From Symsagittifera roscoffensis (Eukaryota; Xenacoelomorpha; Acoela; Convolutidae): a stretch of DNA of 64,000 bases. The first letter of the stretch is position 1; each line of letters opens with the position of its first letter. The stretch spans positions 15,537,853 to 15,601,852 of the forward strand of contig NC_087065.1 of NCBI RefSeq assembly GCF_963678635.1, written 5' to 3'. The notes under the pieces are model-generated. The model ran no database searches, was not told the DNA's origin, and saw only the letters and a program-made list of their open reading frames with translations. Shown in pieces: positions 30,734 through 44,389 of the stretch. The translations under genes and the position numbers were made by a program.

Positions 30734-32250
30734 AAGGATACCAACGAGGTCAAACTTCTGTGCCCCAGGATGAAGACTGTGCAGGACTCTGAAATTGAGC
30801 TTCTTGGCTCTGCCTTGGGACTGATCTCGATTGAAACTATTTTCAACCAGAAGCTGAAAGCTATCCTACTGATGAGAGAGCGGCTGAAACACGTATTCTC
30901 TCACTGTGCTTTATTCCTGCTGAAGAGTTGTTTTCTCATTCCTAAGCTGATGTACTTCTTTCAAACATCAGAAGTCTATGGGAGAACTGACCTCCTTCTC
31001 ACGCTTGAGAACACAATTATCACTGTTTTGGAAAACATCATAAACATCAAGATAGATGTTGCTGTGTAGCAGCAAGCTTCACTACCAGCCCGTTCTGGAG
31101 GTTATGGTATCTTACCTCCGAGTAAACTGGGCGTCGTTTCGTACCTCTCGTCTTTCTTTTCAGTCGAAGATCTAGCACAGCAGGTCTATGCTTTTTTCAC
31201 AAACTGACATAATAACGGACGCCCTTACTAGCTTTGATGCTTTCACAGCAGATGGAGCTCCCCGCGATCTTTTAAACAGCGCAAAAAATACGACAAAATC
31301 ACGGAAAAACAAGTTAGCCAGTTCCTCCAGGATGCCACAGCCAATGACGCCGCCAGATTACATGAAGCTGCTTGTACAGGAGCGAGCGAATGGCTCAACG
31401 CTATGCCCTCGAGAAATCTAGGTTTGCATATGTCAGACGAGCAGCTGAGAAGCGCCGTTAGCTTCAGACTAGGTGGACCAATTTGCTCCTAACTCATCTG
31501 TTGGCGTGGCGCCAAGATTGAAGCGGACGGGTCACACGCGTTTGTCTGTCTTAGCAGTCGGATTCGCCATGCTAGGCACCACCTCGGCAACGAGATTATC
31601 CACAAAGCCCTGCAGAGTGCTCATATTCCAGCAGAATTGGAACCAGCAGGTATGTTCCGAGACGACAACAAAAGGCCAGACGGCATTACCCTGATGCCCC
31701 GGCGCTTAGGTCGCCCTATGGCGTGGGATTTCATCTGCGTGCATCGCTTAGCCGCCTCATACTCCACCCAAGCAGCTACTCCTGGTCCATGTGTCGCTGT
31801 CTCGAAAAGTCAGTAAATACTCGGCCATATCACAGGCACACTTCTTCCAGCCAGTTGCAGTCATTAGGTGGACTCGACCCTAGCACCGTCGACTTTGTTA
31901 ATGACTTGGGTAGACGGATATTTCTTGCCACAAGAGAGAATAGAGCAACTGAAAATCTAAGACAACCTTTGGGAGTAGCAGGAAATGCTGCAGCTGTTAT
32001 TGAGACGTTCAAAAGCGACCCGGACCCGCTTCTTGTCAACGAACTGATCCACCACTGATGATTGGATACATTCCCATCTGCCCCGCTGCTCTCAGGAGTT
32101 TTTTCCACGTTAATTACATTAGATGTTGTTATGAATTTGTTATATGGATATTGAGACGGTGTTTTTGAATGATGGTTACGACGATGCATTTAATGCTGAC
32201 CGATTAGTTCGAAGTATTTTAGTGTCACAGATCGAGAAGTTCGAACGAAC
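30734..32250 (+). repeat. tandem duplication, second unit
   Basis: 1517 bp, highly similar to 29211-30733. It keeps the endonuclease-like motif as KRPDGITL (about 31672), closer to consensus than the first unit. After 32250 the LTR of element B resumes. Confidence 0.85.
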
Positions 32251-32901
32251 AACTGAGAAAAGCAAGAGAAAAACGGAACGGAGTCTCTTATCGTGACGAT
32301 CATGCACGATAAGACACATAACTGAAGCAGATAGTAAAGAAGGGGGCATCAGTGGGACAGCAGGAGCGGATCCGTACTCTCCCGTGCCCCATGAATGAGA
32401 AGATAAGAGTGTTATCTCAGGGAGAGATCGGAATTTGAGGCCTGATGCCCAGAGACTCAGTAGAATGTAACATCAATTTTTTTATCTGCTGTGATGCCCT
32501 GAATAGCTGAATCTACTCAAATCTTATATTGTATTTCAGAGCATGAGTAGCTAGAAAGAGGAAAGGTCAATCCAACCCCAATGGATTTAGTATATAACTG
32601 TCTCTAAAGACCTAGTAATCAACGGTTTCCGAGCAGTGTTTTTAATAGTAATCACGTAGTCTGGGGATCCGCGACCCATTTATGTGGTTATCTTCGCATG
32701 TAAACGAAAGCTGCTCAAAAGTTGTTTGACTGATGGCCTACAAATGGTAACTTTTTACTAACCCCTAAACAGACAAAAAAACTAACTGACTAGGTTTAGG
32801 CGGTGAAAAACGAGTAGAATTAAGGTCAATAATTCCTGCCAGTCGTCAATAGGGGCTTTCTCTACGCTCCGTAACTATGTAGTATTTGGGCGAATGTTAA
32901 A

Positions 32902-35900
32902 TAGACGTTTTTATGGCGCTTCTGGGTGGGCCTGTTAAAGGCAAAGACCATCATGATCAGCAAACGTTTCAGCAACGAGCGCTCCGCTCCGGGCGTAAGC
33001 CCGAGTTAGAGGCCTTAATGACCGTTGTTGTGCTAGGGGGAAGGTGCGTACCCTCCGCCTAGTACTATTTAGCTTTTTAACTTAGTTAAAACCAAAAACT
33101 CCGGGGGCCGGAGGGTTAGGTGGGAAAATATGTGACCGTTTGTCTCAAGTCCCTTGGACCAAAAACAATAAAAAAGAAGAAGTAAAACAAATCAAAAACG
33201 GCGTATAACCAAGAAAAACCCTAAAATAAATTTACTTGAAAACAAAAAAGTACAAAAAACAATAAAAAACCCAAAAAAGTCCAAAAACAAAAAGAAACAT
33301 AAAATAACAGTTTAAATATTATTTTCGGATGGGATAAGATCCGACCTTCCTACTTGTTGTTGTTTCAGATTGATTCATATCATTTCTGATCGAAAGTGTT
33401 TTGGTGGTAGGTTAGGTACCCACCACCTTGAGTGTTGTTTGAGTATTTAAGCACATTAATGATAATTTAGTGACCGGAGGGTAGAGTTGCAAGCTGACAG
33501 ACATGTTCCAGACTCAACAAGCGGCATTATAAACAACATCCATAACGACCTTGTTGGGTCGCGTTAAAACAGTTTCAGTGTTAGTTTCATTCGGGTACTA
33601 GTTCACTAAGACTTAAGTGGTGGGGTGGTACAATTGGCGCGGTCCGATTGCACCCACCATCGATTGCGAATTTCCAATTTAAGGGTCTTACTTCGGGTAT
33701 TTTGTTGCAAAGAAGGGTATAATGATATTAATTAACGACTACTATAGGTTGTTATCCTTATTATATATTACTTATCTCCCATTTAGACCCGAGAAACACC
33801 TCAATTCTGTCGAAAAATACCGATTTTCGACCAAACTGTTAACCCCAGAAATTTTGGATATCTGAGTTTTTTCGAACAGCAAGAAGCTTCTGCGCAGTGG
33901 GCTACTATGTAGTCCGAGCCCACTAACTAAAGAAATTGCGCGGAAAAAGTTTTTTCGATCAAAATTTTTGTAATTTTCCGAATTTCGTCAGTATGTTTTG
34001 GAGATCGAGTTTTTGGGTATAGCGAGTTAAAGCGATAAAAAATTTTGCGTTACGAGCCTAATAGTGTAACATGCTAGATTGTTAGAACGATTTTTGTGTA
34101 ACCCTCCGAATAGCTCCGTGGATAGAACTAGGGACTTAAAGATCGGAAAAGGAAGGAATCGGAGGGTTCAACTTTGATAGTTTTTGATCAAATTTTTGCT
34201 TTCAAACAAATTTTGGTCAAGTTTTTGCAATAATTCAGCGCTGCACAGGGCTACTACGCTCGTTTCAAGTATTTTAAGCACTTTCAATAAGAATTGCGGG
34301 AAAAGTCTCTGAGAACCTATAAAGGTAGTGAAAAAAGACCAATTTAGCAAACGCGTTTTGGTTGATTTCTCAAAGACTAACAATCAATCAGAATAACTTT
34401 GGTACCATAAGTTGACATTTTTAACCGTTTTTTTCAGCCGCAACCGTTTTTAAGTTGATAAATTCATGAGAGAAAATTTTTTTTAGAATTGTTAGTTCGG
34501 AGGGTCCACCTTTTGCGGAACCCTTCGAGCGGCAGAATTTTCAAAATTAAAACCACGTTTTTATCCCTTTGGGTAGATTGACTGGGTCAACCCACCTTGT
34601 TTTAAGCAAGCTAGACCGAGGCTTTAGAGCGGTGAAAACACTTGTTTTCGTGATTTTTGGGGAACTCTCCGAAGCAACCCTCCGGAATCAAATAAGCCCC
34701 TTAACAAACCTCCTTAGTGGAAATTTTTCACGGAACCCCCTTAGATAGTTCAAATATCCCCCCAGAATAAATTAAGTCTGCTTGGACTCATTTTAACATT
34801 AGTTGGCGACCCCTTTGAGGCGAGACTTGAAAAAATTGGAAAAATGAGGGAACACTTAGTGACTTTAGGAGGACCCTCCGAAGCAACTTAGTTTTTTAAT
34901 GTACCCTCCGAGTTAATCCTCCGGAGTAAGCTAGGTGTTTTAACATTACTTCTAAGTAACCCTCCGAAGTGACTTAAGCCCCTTAACAACCTTCCTTTGT
35001 GAAAATTCGGAGAGAGTCTCCGGAACAATTTAAACATCTAAAATATCCTCTTTAGGTCTAAATAGAAGGTCGACTACTCACGAGACGTGTGTATTAGGAA
35101 TATAGTAGCCCCGTTGACCCGGCCAGAGATTCACGATCAATTTTGGCATCTAAATCGGGTTCATCAGAAGTATCCGAACAAAATTTTTTCGTCTGTTATT
35201 TTTTTGTGTGGCTGCCTTGAGCTGTTTAATAGGAAGGCTCAGGCAATCCGGGAACACCCAAAGGAAGGCCTCGAGAAGTGTATTAAGCAAGAGACACTCA
35301 CTTGAGAAGAAAAAGTTGTTCCCTACTCTCATGCGCTTGGAACTGTCCGATTGTGGGAGAGCTTTTGCTTATACTCTAGATATTATCGATCAGAGGTTGC
35401 CTTTAGCTACTTAGTAGGACAGCTCGAGAAATCGCAGAACACATAAAAGAAGACATCAGTGATTGTATTAAGCAAGACACTCATTTGAGAAGACAGTGTC
35501 CTGGGTTTCGTTCGTTTGAAATGTTCCAATTGAGGGAAGCCTTTTTCTTTAGGATTAAGTTTCGTTAGTCAGTTATTGAAACCATCACTGCTATTTTGAA
35601 AGAATTGCTTGATTTTATATGAGGCAGTGATTTCAGACATGTGGCGTTAAAGTGATACTGAAGCGAGAGATCGTTGTCACCTATAGGGTGTGTTGTTAAT
35701 TTTTTGTCAGTTGTGTTTTGTGTGTTGGTTATAACATCTTGTGAGTTTTTGTGATACTATTATACTAAGTATTTGAGTGAATCAGTGGTAATTCAACACC
35801 GTGCAGACCCCGTGTTGAAATTTAGTCGACTCACTAATAGCATCTCTAAGAGAATAAAGAAAACTTCAGATATTGAAGAAGTTGAACAAGCAGGCGTAAG

Positions 35901-36540
35901 AAATTTTTTCTTTGCGGGACTTGTGCGTTGTCTTGGATTTGCAATTCGCTCAAACCTGGTGCAGCAAGAACTCACCAGGCTGGACAACAACAGCATAGCC
36001 CTGTTAAACAAGACGATGAACATAGCACCCGATGTCATGCAGAAACTCCAAGACCTCGGTGATTGTATTAAGCAAGACACACTCATTTGAGAAGACAGTG
36101 TCCTGGGTTTCGTTCGTTTGAAATGTTCCAATTGAGGGAAGCCTTTTTCTTTAGGATTAAGTTTCGTTAGTCAGTTATTGAAACCATCACTGCTATTTTG
36201 AAAGAATTGCTTGATTTTATATGAGGCAGTGATTTCAGACATGTGGCGTTAAAGTGATACTGAAGCGAGAGATCGCTGTCACCTATAGGGTGTGTTGTTA
36301 ATTTATTGTCAGTTGTGTTTTGTGTGTTGGTTATAACATCTTGTAAGTTTTTGTGATACTATTATACTAAGTATTTGAGTGAATCAGTGGTAATTCAACA
36401 ACGTGCAGACCCTGTGTTGAAATTTAGTCGACTCACTAATAGCATCTCTAAGAGATTAAAGAAAACTTCAGATATTGAAGAAGTTGAACAAGCAGGCGTA
36501 CTTTGCGGGACTTGTGCGTTGTTTTTAGAATATAGATAAA
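32902..36540 (+). other. leader of element B, with duplicated block
   Basis: Colinear with 1793-4765 of element A: GNRA hairpin, CCCTCCG words, facing CGGAGGGT words and the 185-bp repeat. It is longer because 35459-35931 recurs at 36059-36522 with a 124-bp pol-derived piece between the copies. Confidence 0.75.
35459..36522 (+). repeat. leader duplication with a pol-derived spacer
   Basis: Copy 1 is 35459-35931 and copy 2 is 36059-36522, with about eight differences. Between them, 35933-36056 is identical at all 124 positions to 41022-41145 in the pol linker of the same element. This looks like template switching during reverse transcription, or a later conversion. Confidence 0.8.
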
Positions 36541-37983
36541 TATGTATATATATGGACCTGGATGATTACAAAACTTTCAGCGGAGAGAATCATCAGGAGA
36601 AACGACTAAGATTCCCAGGCTGAGCACGGGAAGCACGTGGAGTTTTAAATCGCGGCGTAGCCAATCTTCGATTAGCAGCATTTCCAACGTTTTTGCCTAT
36701 GAAGCAACGAGCAACGAGTGCAGGTCATAGTGATCCTCCAGTGAGCGGAATGAAACTAAGAAGTGAGTGATGAAGGGCCCGAATGTGATACCAACGGAAC
36801 CCTTTGAGGAAGTGGATCAAACGCTAATCCGACCCGACCACTACCTCCAGGAGGATCCGCAATAGCCCGGTGACGACTTGGAACGGAAGGGGGTAGAGAA
36901 AGCCCGGAGAACCTCAGAGCGTTCTGATGCTGATGCAAGAGAGGAACTGTTGTTCAAAGGCATGTCCGAATCGGACACTAAGGGCAATAACCGGAGAAAG
37001 GAACAATTCTCTCTAGTCAAGCAGGGCCAGAATGCGATGATGTCGAGCATCAGCCCCAGGGAAGAGCAACCAAGTTCAAAAGCAAGGAAAAGTTGCAAGA
37101 CGATGTACGATGAACGCATGGCATCGCTCCGAACAGACGGATTGTCTTCTGGCATTGACCATCCGGGACTGATGCACTTGGACACGGACTTCACACCTAG
37201 CCCGAGACAGGAGAAGAGTAAGAAAGCGATGTCCAATTCGCCATCAAGGCCGGTGTTAGATGGGATGACGATGGGAACATCCTCGACATTCGACAGGCTA
37301 ATGATGTCGGTCGGCACACAGGAAGGTGGTGCATCATCGAGCACCAGGCTGCAAACTCAATCGACGTCATCGTCTCTAGGTCTTACCCCAGTGTTGGGAA
37401 CCGCCAGCGATGTGAGTAGCATGTTTGCCAACGTAATGACAATCCTGGAAGAACTGCGACCAAGAAATTTATACGTTCATACTACAGCGGAATGAACACC
37501 AGCACAAATTCTGGTTGGTTTAAACCTCGTGACGACATGGACAAAAGGAGGTCATGCGCTAATTGTGGTTCGCTGGACCATCACGTGCCAGCCTGTTTCA
37601 CTTATAATAAACAAAACATGAAAGCGATTGGTTACTTTCCTGACGATGTTGACGCAACCGACGAGGACCACGAAGAAAATGGGAGAGGGTTCATAATGAA
37701 GTATGGACCGAGGTGCTTCTTTTGCAATCTGGAAGGACATTTCAAATCAGACTGCACTCAATTCTGGGATGCAGTGACAGACGCGAAGCATCCCCGCCAT
37801 GAAGAGGCGCTATCAGGAGTCAAGGCTAGTCAAGCACGCCTAATGAACGAAGCTGAGTCCCAGAAGAAAGAATTGACACAAGGCACATTCACGGCTAAAA
37901 AATCAAGACTTTGCCTGATGACGCAAATGCCTCGAGCTTGGAAGCTGAGTCAGCTAGTCCGCTCAAAGTACATTAAGGCTTAG
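36541..37983 (+). pseudogene. gag: gag remnant of element B with two zinc knuckles
   Basis: Homologous to 4830-7440 of element A but shorter. A Ser/Glu-rich segment (about 36878-37470) is followed by the two C-x2-C-x4-H-x4-C knuckles (37554-37600 and 37711-37755). Broken. Confidence 0.75.
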
Positions 37984-40900
37984 CGGCTCGGACCGCACTT
38001 CAGAATTTTCAGCAAGAATTGGCCATGAAAGAAGGTGAACAGTGGGTAAGATCTGAACCAAAAAGCACAGAGCTGCGCGAGAAGCTTGACATCATAGAGG
38101 AGGCAGCGAAAGAAGAGGACAACCAGGAACCCAAGAAACGGGGTCTGAACTGAATGTTATCTCAGGGTAGACATTCGGCATGACAAGAAAAGGGACAAAA
38201 AGAAGGTCGATAATATCTGTTGCAGGGCATCAGATACTGAAGAACCTGAGTGAGCCATCTGAGATCAAGCTGGTACACCTGGACATCTATGTTGACTACT
38301 TGAGAGAAAAAGAGCCCAATTTGGATTCTTAGGCCGTGGGAGCGTTACTCACGACCAGTGGGCCGAGACCAATGAGAGTGGATGAACATTATATTGAAGT
38401 CATTGGCCCATAACCGATCCTGATGAATGTGGGCGGCAAAAATATTTACACGAAAGCTCACGTGTCCAATACCAGTGACCAAGTAGGCTGGATCTATATC
38501 GGTCTTGAAGAACTTAAGGCGCAACGAATTGGACACAATGTCATCCTCGAGCAGGATGCGGCCCACATAGGCTGTGAAGCGATCGGGCAGCACACGTACA
38601 GGGCAGACAACTCTCCGTAAAGGGACTGCTCGACACCGGAACGGTGGTCAGTGTCATGCCCATAAGCACCTGGACTGACATGGGCTTCGATAGGTTGGAT
38701 CTGATTCCGACTAATATCAGTTTGGCAGCGGCTATTCAGGGTGCAATATACGTGACTAGAAGGACCCCCCATCATATCATTTCGCTGCAGCTAGGAGGAA
38801 GGCATCTCCGGATGAGTTTCCTGGTCGTCGAGAATGTTGACGAGTCCGATCAGTTCATCCTTGGACGAGACTTCGTGCGCAACTTCGATGTCATGATCGA
38901 CCTCAACGACGAGTTGATAGCGATCAAGGATCCGGAGAGGAAGTATGAAAAGAAGCCCGTTAAAAAATCCTGATTAACCAAGCAATGGTGTCATTTCTCC
39001 TAGATCGGAATGTTGGGTTAAAACCAATTCAAGCTGCAATAGCGACGTTTAGGATGAGGATTTTGAATGAGCTTATTAACAACAAACAGGTGTGTCTGGT
39101 CTCCAACCCACGCAGTAAGAGCTCAGCTATTTTAAGGAGAAGCTTCACACTCACTCAGAGCGGACTGTGTGTGAGTGTGTTGTTGAACACACAGGCAACA
39201 ACAGTGACGATACAACGAAGAAAGAAGCTTGGCTATGCGTTGCCTCCAAACACAGACTATCAGAGCTCGGAGAACTTGAAAACTTTTAAAGTAACGGAGT
39301 GTCCCTTACATGCTAACCAAGATTGTATAATGAAACGAATCAATCAATTGAAGTCTTTTAAGAAGGTGTTTTCCATGAAATCAGAGATAAACGACTTCTC
39401 AAATTTCCCTGAGAGACCAACAGACATAGATTTGGCTGTAAATGAGCCAGTCCTACCTGAGATAGATTACCTAAAAGGTAAAATATCGGAACTGGACTCT
39501 CTTAGACCAGTGTTGAATCGGAACGCGGAACTTTTTTCGAAGCCTTAAGCTGACATAGGATGCAGCAATTTTGTAGAACATGAAATAGAGATAGAAGAGG
39601 GTTCGGTACCTCATTGGAAGGGAGCTAGGAGAATGAACTCACACTAGTCGGAAGCATGCAGGAAAAGGATTTAAATGTTAATGGAATACGACATGATTGA
39701 ATCGTCGAAGTCACCGTGAGAAAGGGGGCATTATAAGTTGTTTTCTCGTGGTTTTTGTTACCTGAATGCGGTAAAGATAAAGGACGCATACCCGGCTCCC
39801 CGCATCGATGTGAGCCGCTCCAAGTTGGGATATACAAAATTCTTTACCACATTGGATTTGGGCTCTGCGTTCTGGCAAGTGCCCCTCTGAAAACAGGATC
39901 GAGAGAGAACGGGCTTCGCGTGTGAACTGGGATTGTTCCAGAAGAAAATAATGCCGTTTGGACTATGCAATGCGACGGCCACATTCCAACGATTAATGGC
40001 CCAGGCACTCACGAAAGTGACTAAAAAGTATGGCAAACTCGAATAGTGTTACGTTGATGACGTGGTCATTGCGACACCAACGCTGGAGGACCATATAGAG
40101 AGACTAGACTAGGTCTTTACTTGCATAAAACAGGCCGGCCTGAAAGGCAAACCTTCCAAGTGCGAAATCCTGAGAGTCTCAATTAAGTACCTGGGTCGTC
40201 TCGTAGATAAACACCTAGTCAGACCAGATCCTGAAGCGGTTGAAGCAGCATTGACCTGGAAAGCACCAAAGACCGACACGCAATGATGAGCTTTCTCGGA
40301 TAAGCTAATTACCACCGAGAGTGTATGCTGACAGGATATAACCCATGTAGCAGTTGATGGGAATTAAGTGTATGAAATTCAGCTGGACTGACGAGGTCTC
40401 TTTTTAGAACATTAAGCGCGAATTTTGCGAGGCTCCGGTCCTCGGTATGCCGACAGAGAAAGGGATGTTTGTGCGGGACACGGACGCATCAGTAGTTGCG
40501 ATATCGGGCATACTTCACCAGGAACAAGAGTGGAGCGGTAGGACTGTTCTCCGGCCAATAAACTATAGGAGCAAAGTCCTAAGCGACACTGAAATGAAAT
40601 ACAGTGCGCCGAATGTGGAGATGTTCGCAGTGATTATCTTTGTCGAAAAGTATAGGGCCTACTTAAGGAGTGCTCCAGTTAAGTTGCGCGTGGACAACTG
40701 AGCTCATGCCTGGCTAAAGACTTTTTCTATGGACCAAAGCTACATCGGTCGCTGGATCGTGCGTCTGGATAGCTATAGCATGATTATAGAGCATCCAACA
40801 CGTGACAAGCACTAGAATGTTGAAAGCCTCAGAAAGAAGACGGAGTTTTACGAGCGATCAGAAGAGAAGCAAGCAAACCAGGCAGAGATAAAGACACCTA

Positions 40901-42775
40901 TGACAAATTGCCACTCACCAGGTGACTTGATAAGTCCAGGCATCCCATACCAGGACACCCTGAACTTACCGTAGAAACGGCTGCTGTGATAAAAGTGTTG
41001 GCAAAGGGTGATCCGGTTCCATTGGATTTGCAATTCGCTCAAACCTGGTGCAGCAAGAACTCACCAGGCTGGACAACAACAGCATAGCCCTGTTAAACAA
41101 GACGATGAACATAGCACCCGATGTCATGCAGAAACTCCAAGACCTGCTTGACAGAGAGTTTGAAAGGCATGACCATGAATGGATGGAGACCATGCAGAGG
41201 TTGACCATCACTGAAAGAATGGAGAAGAGACCGGTAGCAATTCGGAGTCAACACGTTGAACTGGATTGCCGATCGAGAGTGAATCAGTTAGTGAGTTCGA
41301 TACAAAAAGATGTCCTTTTGATGACTTCGTATGTCAAACGTCAACAAGCAACCGGCACTCAAACCGCTCAAGAAGTCAGTGTTAAATTATGATCCAACAT
41401 GACAAGAAGAGTTCAGTTCACTGATGCGAAGGATGAAAACGAGCCAAGCTCGGAGTGTTCATTCGGTGATGAAACATTGTCCGGGTAGTCAAGTCATGTC
41501 TGGCCTGGCCATGATGATTTGTCCGGGGAGTCCACGCTAAAACGACACAGGGACAAAATTTTGTCCGGGGAGTCAAGAAACTTCAAGAAAAAATCAGATG
41601 GCGGCGACGCAGACTCCATCAGCTCGAGTGATGGGCCACAGTCTCAGTCTTGGAAGAATGTGTCAGAAACTACCTCCAACTCCGATGTCTCGGAGCTTGC
41701 GATTCTTTCTTTGCTAGTCGAATGGAAGCAGCGCGGGCTGGATAGAGAAATTCATCAAGACCCAGACAGAGACCGGTATACCTCGGATGAGGAAGGCACG
41801 GTAGTTGATAATGCCGCAGATGAGTATGAGTTAATAGCAGTGTCGAAACGTCCGACTAGACTACTCCCGCATGTTACGGTCGTCCGTACCAATTTGGAAC
41901 CCTTAGAGCAAGACGCGACACCTTTGAAAAGATATGGTTTGTTAAAATGACGGACGATGCCCATGCTCCGGAGATAACCAGCGGACAGATAAATGTGATG
42001 ATGACATTTGCTAAAGCCAGATAGCCAGATGCTAAAGCCTTTTAAGGGCTCAACGAAACGATAGGATGACAAGCAATCTAAAGAGATGGATAGAAAATGG
42101 TGCGCCTGAAGACGATGGCGATTTGGAAGACGATAGCTATAAGTTCCTAAAGTAAATTTTTTTAAAGAGAAAGGATTTGTTATACTTGAACAAAGACGGG
42201 ATTGTGGCCTGCCAGCGCAAAGAAGAAGACAAAATCCTTTACAAATACAATTCGATTGTACTACCACAGCTGTATCAAACCGAACTACTGCTCCGGTCAT
42301 ATGATCAGATGGGTCATCAAGGCGTGGATAAGGTGTATAATCGGATACAGAAGCAATTTAAATGGCCTGGCTTGAGGAAGGCCTGTGAGAAATGGATTTC
42401 TGCATGCTTGTCATGCCAGCAAGCGAAGTTGTCAGAATTCAATAAGGTGGTACAAATCGATCATCAGAAAAATTGCATCACGGCCACGGGCAATAACCAA
42501 GTGCTGGTAATCACTGATCAATTTACGAAATACGCAGAGGCAGCTCCCTGAATGACAGCATCAGCGGGGGAGACGTGTGATCATTTGATGAATGTTTGGA
42601 TAGCAAGGCACGGATGCCCGATCACGTTCCAGTCAGACAATGGCACAGCATTCGTTGGAGATCTCACAAAGAAGTTAATGAGGAGGTCGCAAGTGGCATA
42701 GGCCCACTCGACCACATATCATCCACAAACGAATGGCCTGGTCGAAAGACAAAATCGCACACTAGTTTCCATAGA
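37984..42775 (+). pseudogene. pol: pol remnant of element B, upstream of the inverted-repeat insertion
   Basis: Matches protease, RT, RNase H and the first part of integrase of element A in order: GRDFVRNFDV near 38866, the YVDD region near 40049, RNase H DTDAS near 40475, linker LSGES words near 41478-41573, integrase zinc domain near 42300-42425, and integrase core near 42450-42660. Heavily broken. The rest of the integrase lies at 58371 onward. Confidence 0.85.
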
Positions 42776-42781
42776 GGGTCT
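42776..42781. repeat. target-site duplication GGGTCT, left
   Basis: GGGTCT borders the inverted-repeat element at 42776-42781 and again at 58365-58370. Confidence 0.75.
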
Positions 42782-42807
42782 AGTAGTATAGGTTGGGGCA
42801 GTTCAGC

Positions 42808-43130
42808 GGGGGGGGGGGGTGCTGACCCCCATGTATTAACATAGGCTATAGAGCATCCGGTCAGCACCCTATGTATTAAGATAGGCTATAGATTTCCCAA
42901 TGTATTAGGATAGGGAATAGTTTTGCCAATGTATTAAGATACGAGGTTTCAGATGGTAAGTTTCAGAAAAATTTTTGGCGCCCGATCTTACCATGTTTTA
43001 AGATAGTGTTTAGATTTCCCATGTATTAAGATAGTGTATAGATATCCCTATGAATAAGGATTAGAAATTCCTTGTATTAACATAGGGAATAGATTTCCCA
43101 ATGTATTAAGATAGGGAATGGTAAGGTTTC
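42808..43130 (+). promoter_or_regulatory. terminal G-run and subterminal TGTATTAAGATAG cluster, left
   Basis: A run of 12 G (42808-42819) is followed by eight or nine copies of (A)TGTATTAAGATAG or close variants in about 300 bp. Several are followed by GGCTATAG or GGAATAG. The mirror image lies at about 58010-58338, with a run of 14 C. Such clusters are typical binding sites for a transposition protein; that role is inference. Confidence 0.65.
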
Positions 43131-43479
43131 AGTGTGATGGTAAGAAAATAGTAAGAAAACGGTATTTTTTTGGATTTTGTGTGGAAATGTCTAGTTTTTT
43201 CGCAAAAATCTCGGCATGCGTTATGTAATTCTTGAGTGTTACATGTAGAATGTGCAATGAAGAGAATATGTTTATTGGTTCATGGTAAGTGCATGGTAAG
43301 ATGTGCAAAAATTTGGAAATGCTTATAAAAAAAATTGAAATTTTTTCAAAAAACTTCAAAACACGATATGATTTGATATAATTTGACTTAATAACTATTT
43401 TATTAGATGATCCTTTTTTTGAAACTGTACTCAATCTAGCTTAAACTATGCTGAAACCTACTGAAACCTTAAACAATTT

Positions 43480-43650
43480 TCAAGTTTTTGGAAAAAATTG
43501 CAAAAATTTCAAGTTTTTGGAGAAAACTGCCAAAATTTCAAAGTTTCTGGAAAAATTTCAAGTTCTGAAAAAATTGCAAAAATTTCAAATTTTTTGGAAC
43601 AAACTGCATATTTTTGGAAAAAACTGCAAAAATATCAAGATTTTGGCTAG
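43480..43650 (+). repeat. ~29-bp imperfect tandem repeat in the left arm
   Basis: About five units of TTTCAAGTTTTTGGAAAAA followed by a TGCAAAAA-like word. It is mirrored at about 57470-57650. The 74-aa and 70-aa ORFs over these arrays are products of the repeat, not genes. Confidence 0.6.
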
Positions 43651-44389
43651 TTTTTTGTTGCTTCTGATCTAATTGAATAAAAAGTAAATACGTTTAGAGT
43701 TTAAAATTAAGCTCAAATTGTATTTCAATTGGCATCATGTTGAGACACTGATACAAAACTTTGAATAGACATATGAAATTTTCCAAATTTTTCTCACCAA
43801 AAATTGAAATACGATAAATTTAAGCATTATTTGAGTAACAAAGCGGGTTATATAATGCTCTCAACATTAACAAGAAAGCTCATAAAAGCTGAATCAAAAT
43901 TGAAACTTGTGGAAGATAGTGAAAATAACCGTAATTTTTAAGAAAGTAAAATAAAAGTTATTCAAATTTATCAAAAATTTTCCATATACAATCTTTTAAT
44001 TGGATATTTAACTAATTTTTTGTCCAATTCAGGGAGAATTGAAATAGGACTCTCAATACAAATGAACATTAAGAGCAATATTCCAGAAAATTTCTAGATT
44101 TTTGCTCAATGATTAACCCAAATTTGTACAAAAATTACAAATTCAGAGAAGTTATTCACCTTAATAGTACAGAATTTCAGATCAATGATGAAAAATGAAC
44201 AGTTAATAGCTAAAATTGACTAAAAACGAGATAAATTTTTCTTAAAAATTTATTCGATATTTGCTCAATTTCACCAAAATCTTCTTCATAACTGATGATT
44301 ATCTCTCTGTTGCTTCTGCAACATAATTTCACATTTTTCCGTAGAAATGGTCTATTCTTGAAGGTTATTCTTACTTTCTGCTTAATACA

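Larger units (their letters stand above)
28840..32250 (+). mobile_element. 5'-truncated LINE with R2-like C-terminus, partly tandem-duplicated
   Basis: Translated pieces give FLSFGEGLIVSEEG then a degraded QQGDPLGP-like box (28925-29010), the catalytic YIDD (29061-29072), and LLGSALGPIS and FFQTSEVYGR of the thumb. A Cys/His cluster follows near 29955-30030. After it, PD-x-VTL ... WDFTC (about 30152-30213) resembles the PD-(D/E)xK restriction-like endonuclease of R2/NeSL/Utopia-group LINEs. The upstream RT is missing, so it is 5'-truncated. Stops and frameshifts occur throughout. The family assignment is by motif only. Confidence 0.65.
28627..32901 (+). repeat. 5' LTR of element B, split by a LINE
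   Basis: The first part (28627 to about 28840) aligns with 908-1120 of element A. The second part (about 32251-32901) aligns with the rest, including the facing CTTATCGTG/CACGATAAG sites and the ending GGGCGAATGTTAAA. The LINE lies between them. Confidence 0.8.

Noticed and set aside
43448-43672. 74-aa ORF rich in KNCKNFKFLEK repeats
   Set aside because: It is the translation of a ~29-bp DNA tandem repeat, with a mirrored equivalent at 57455-57667.
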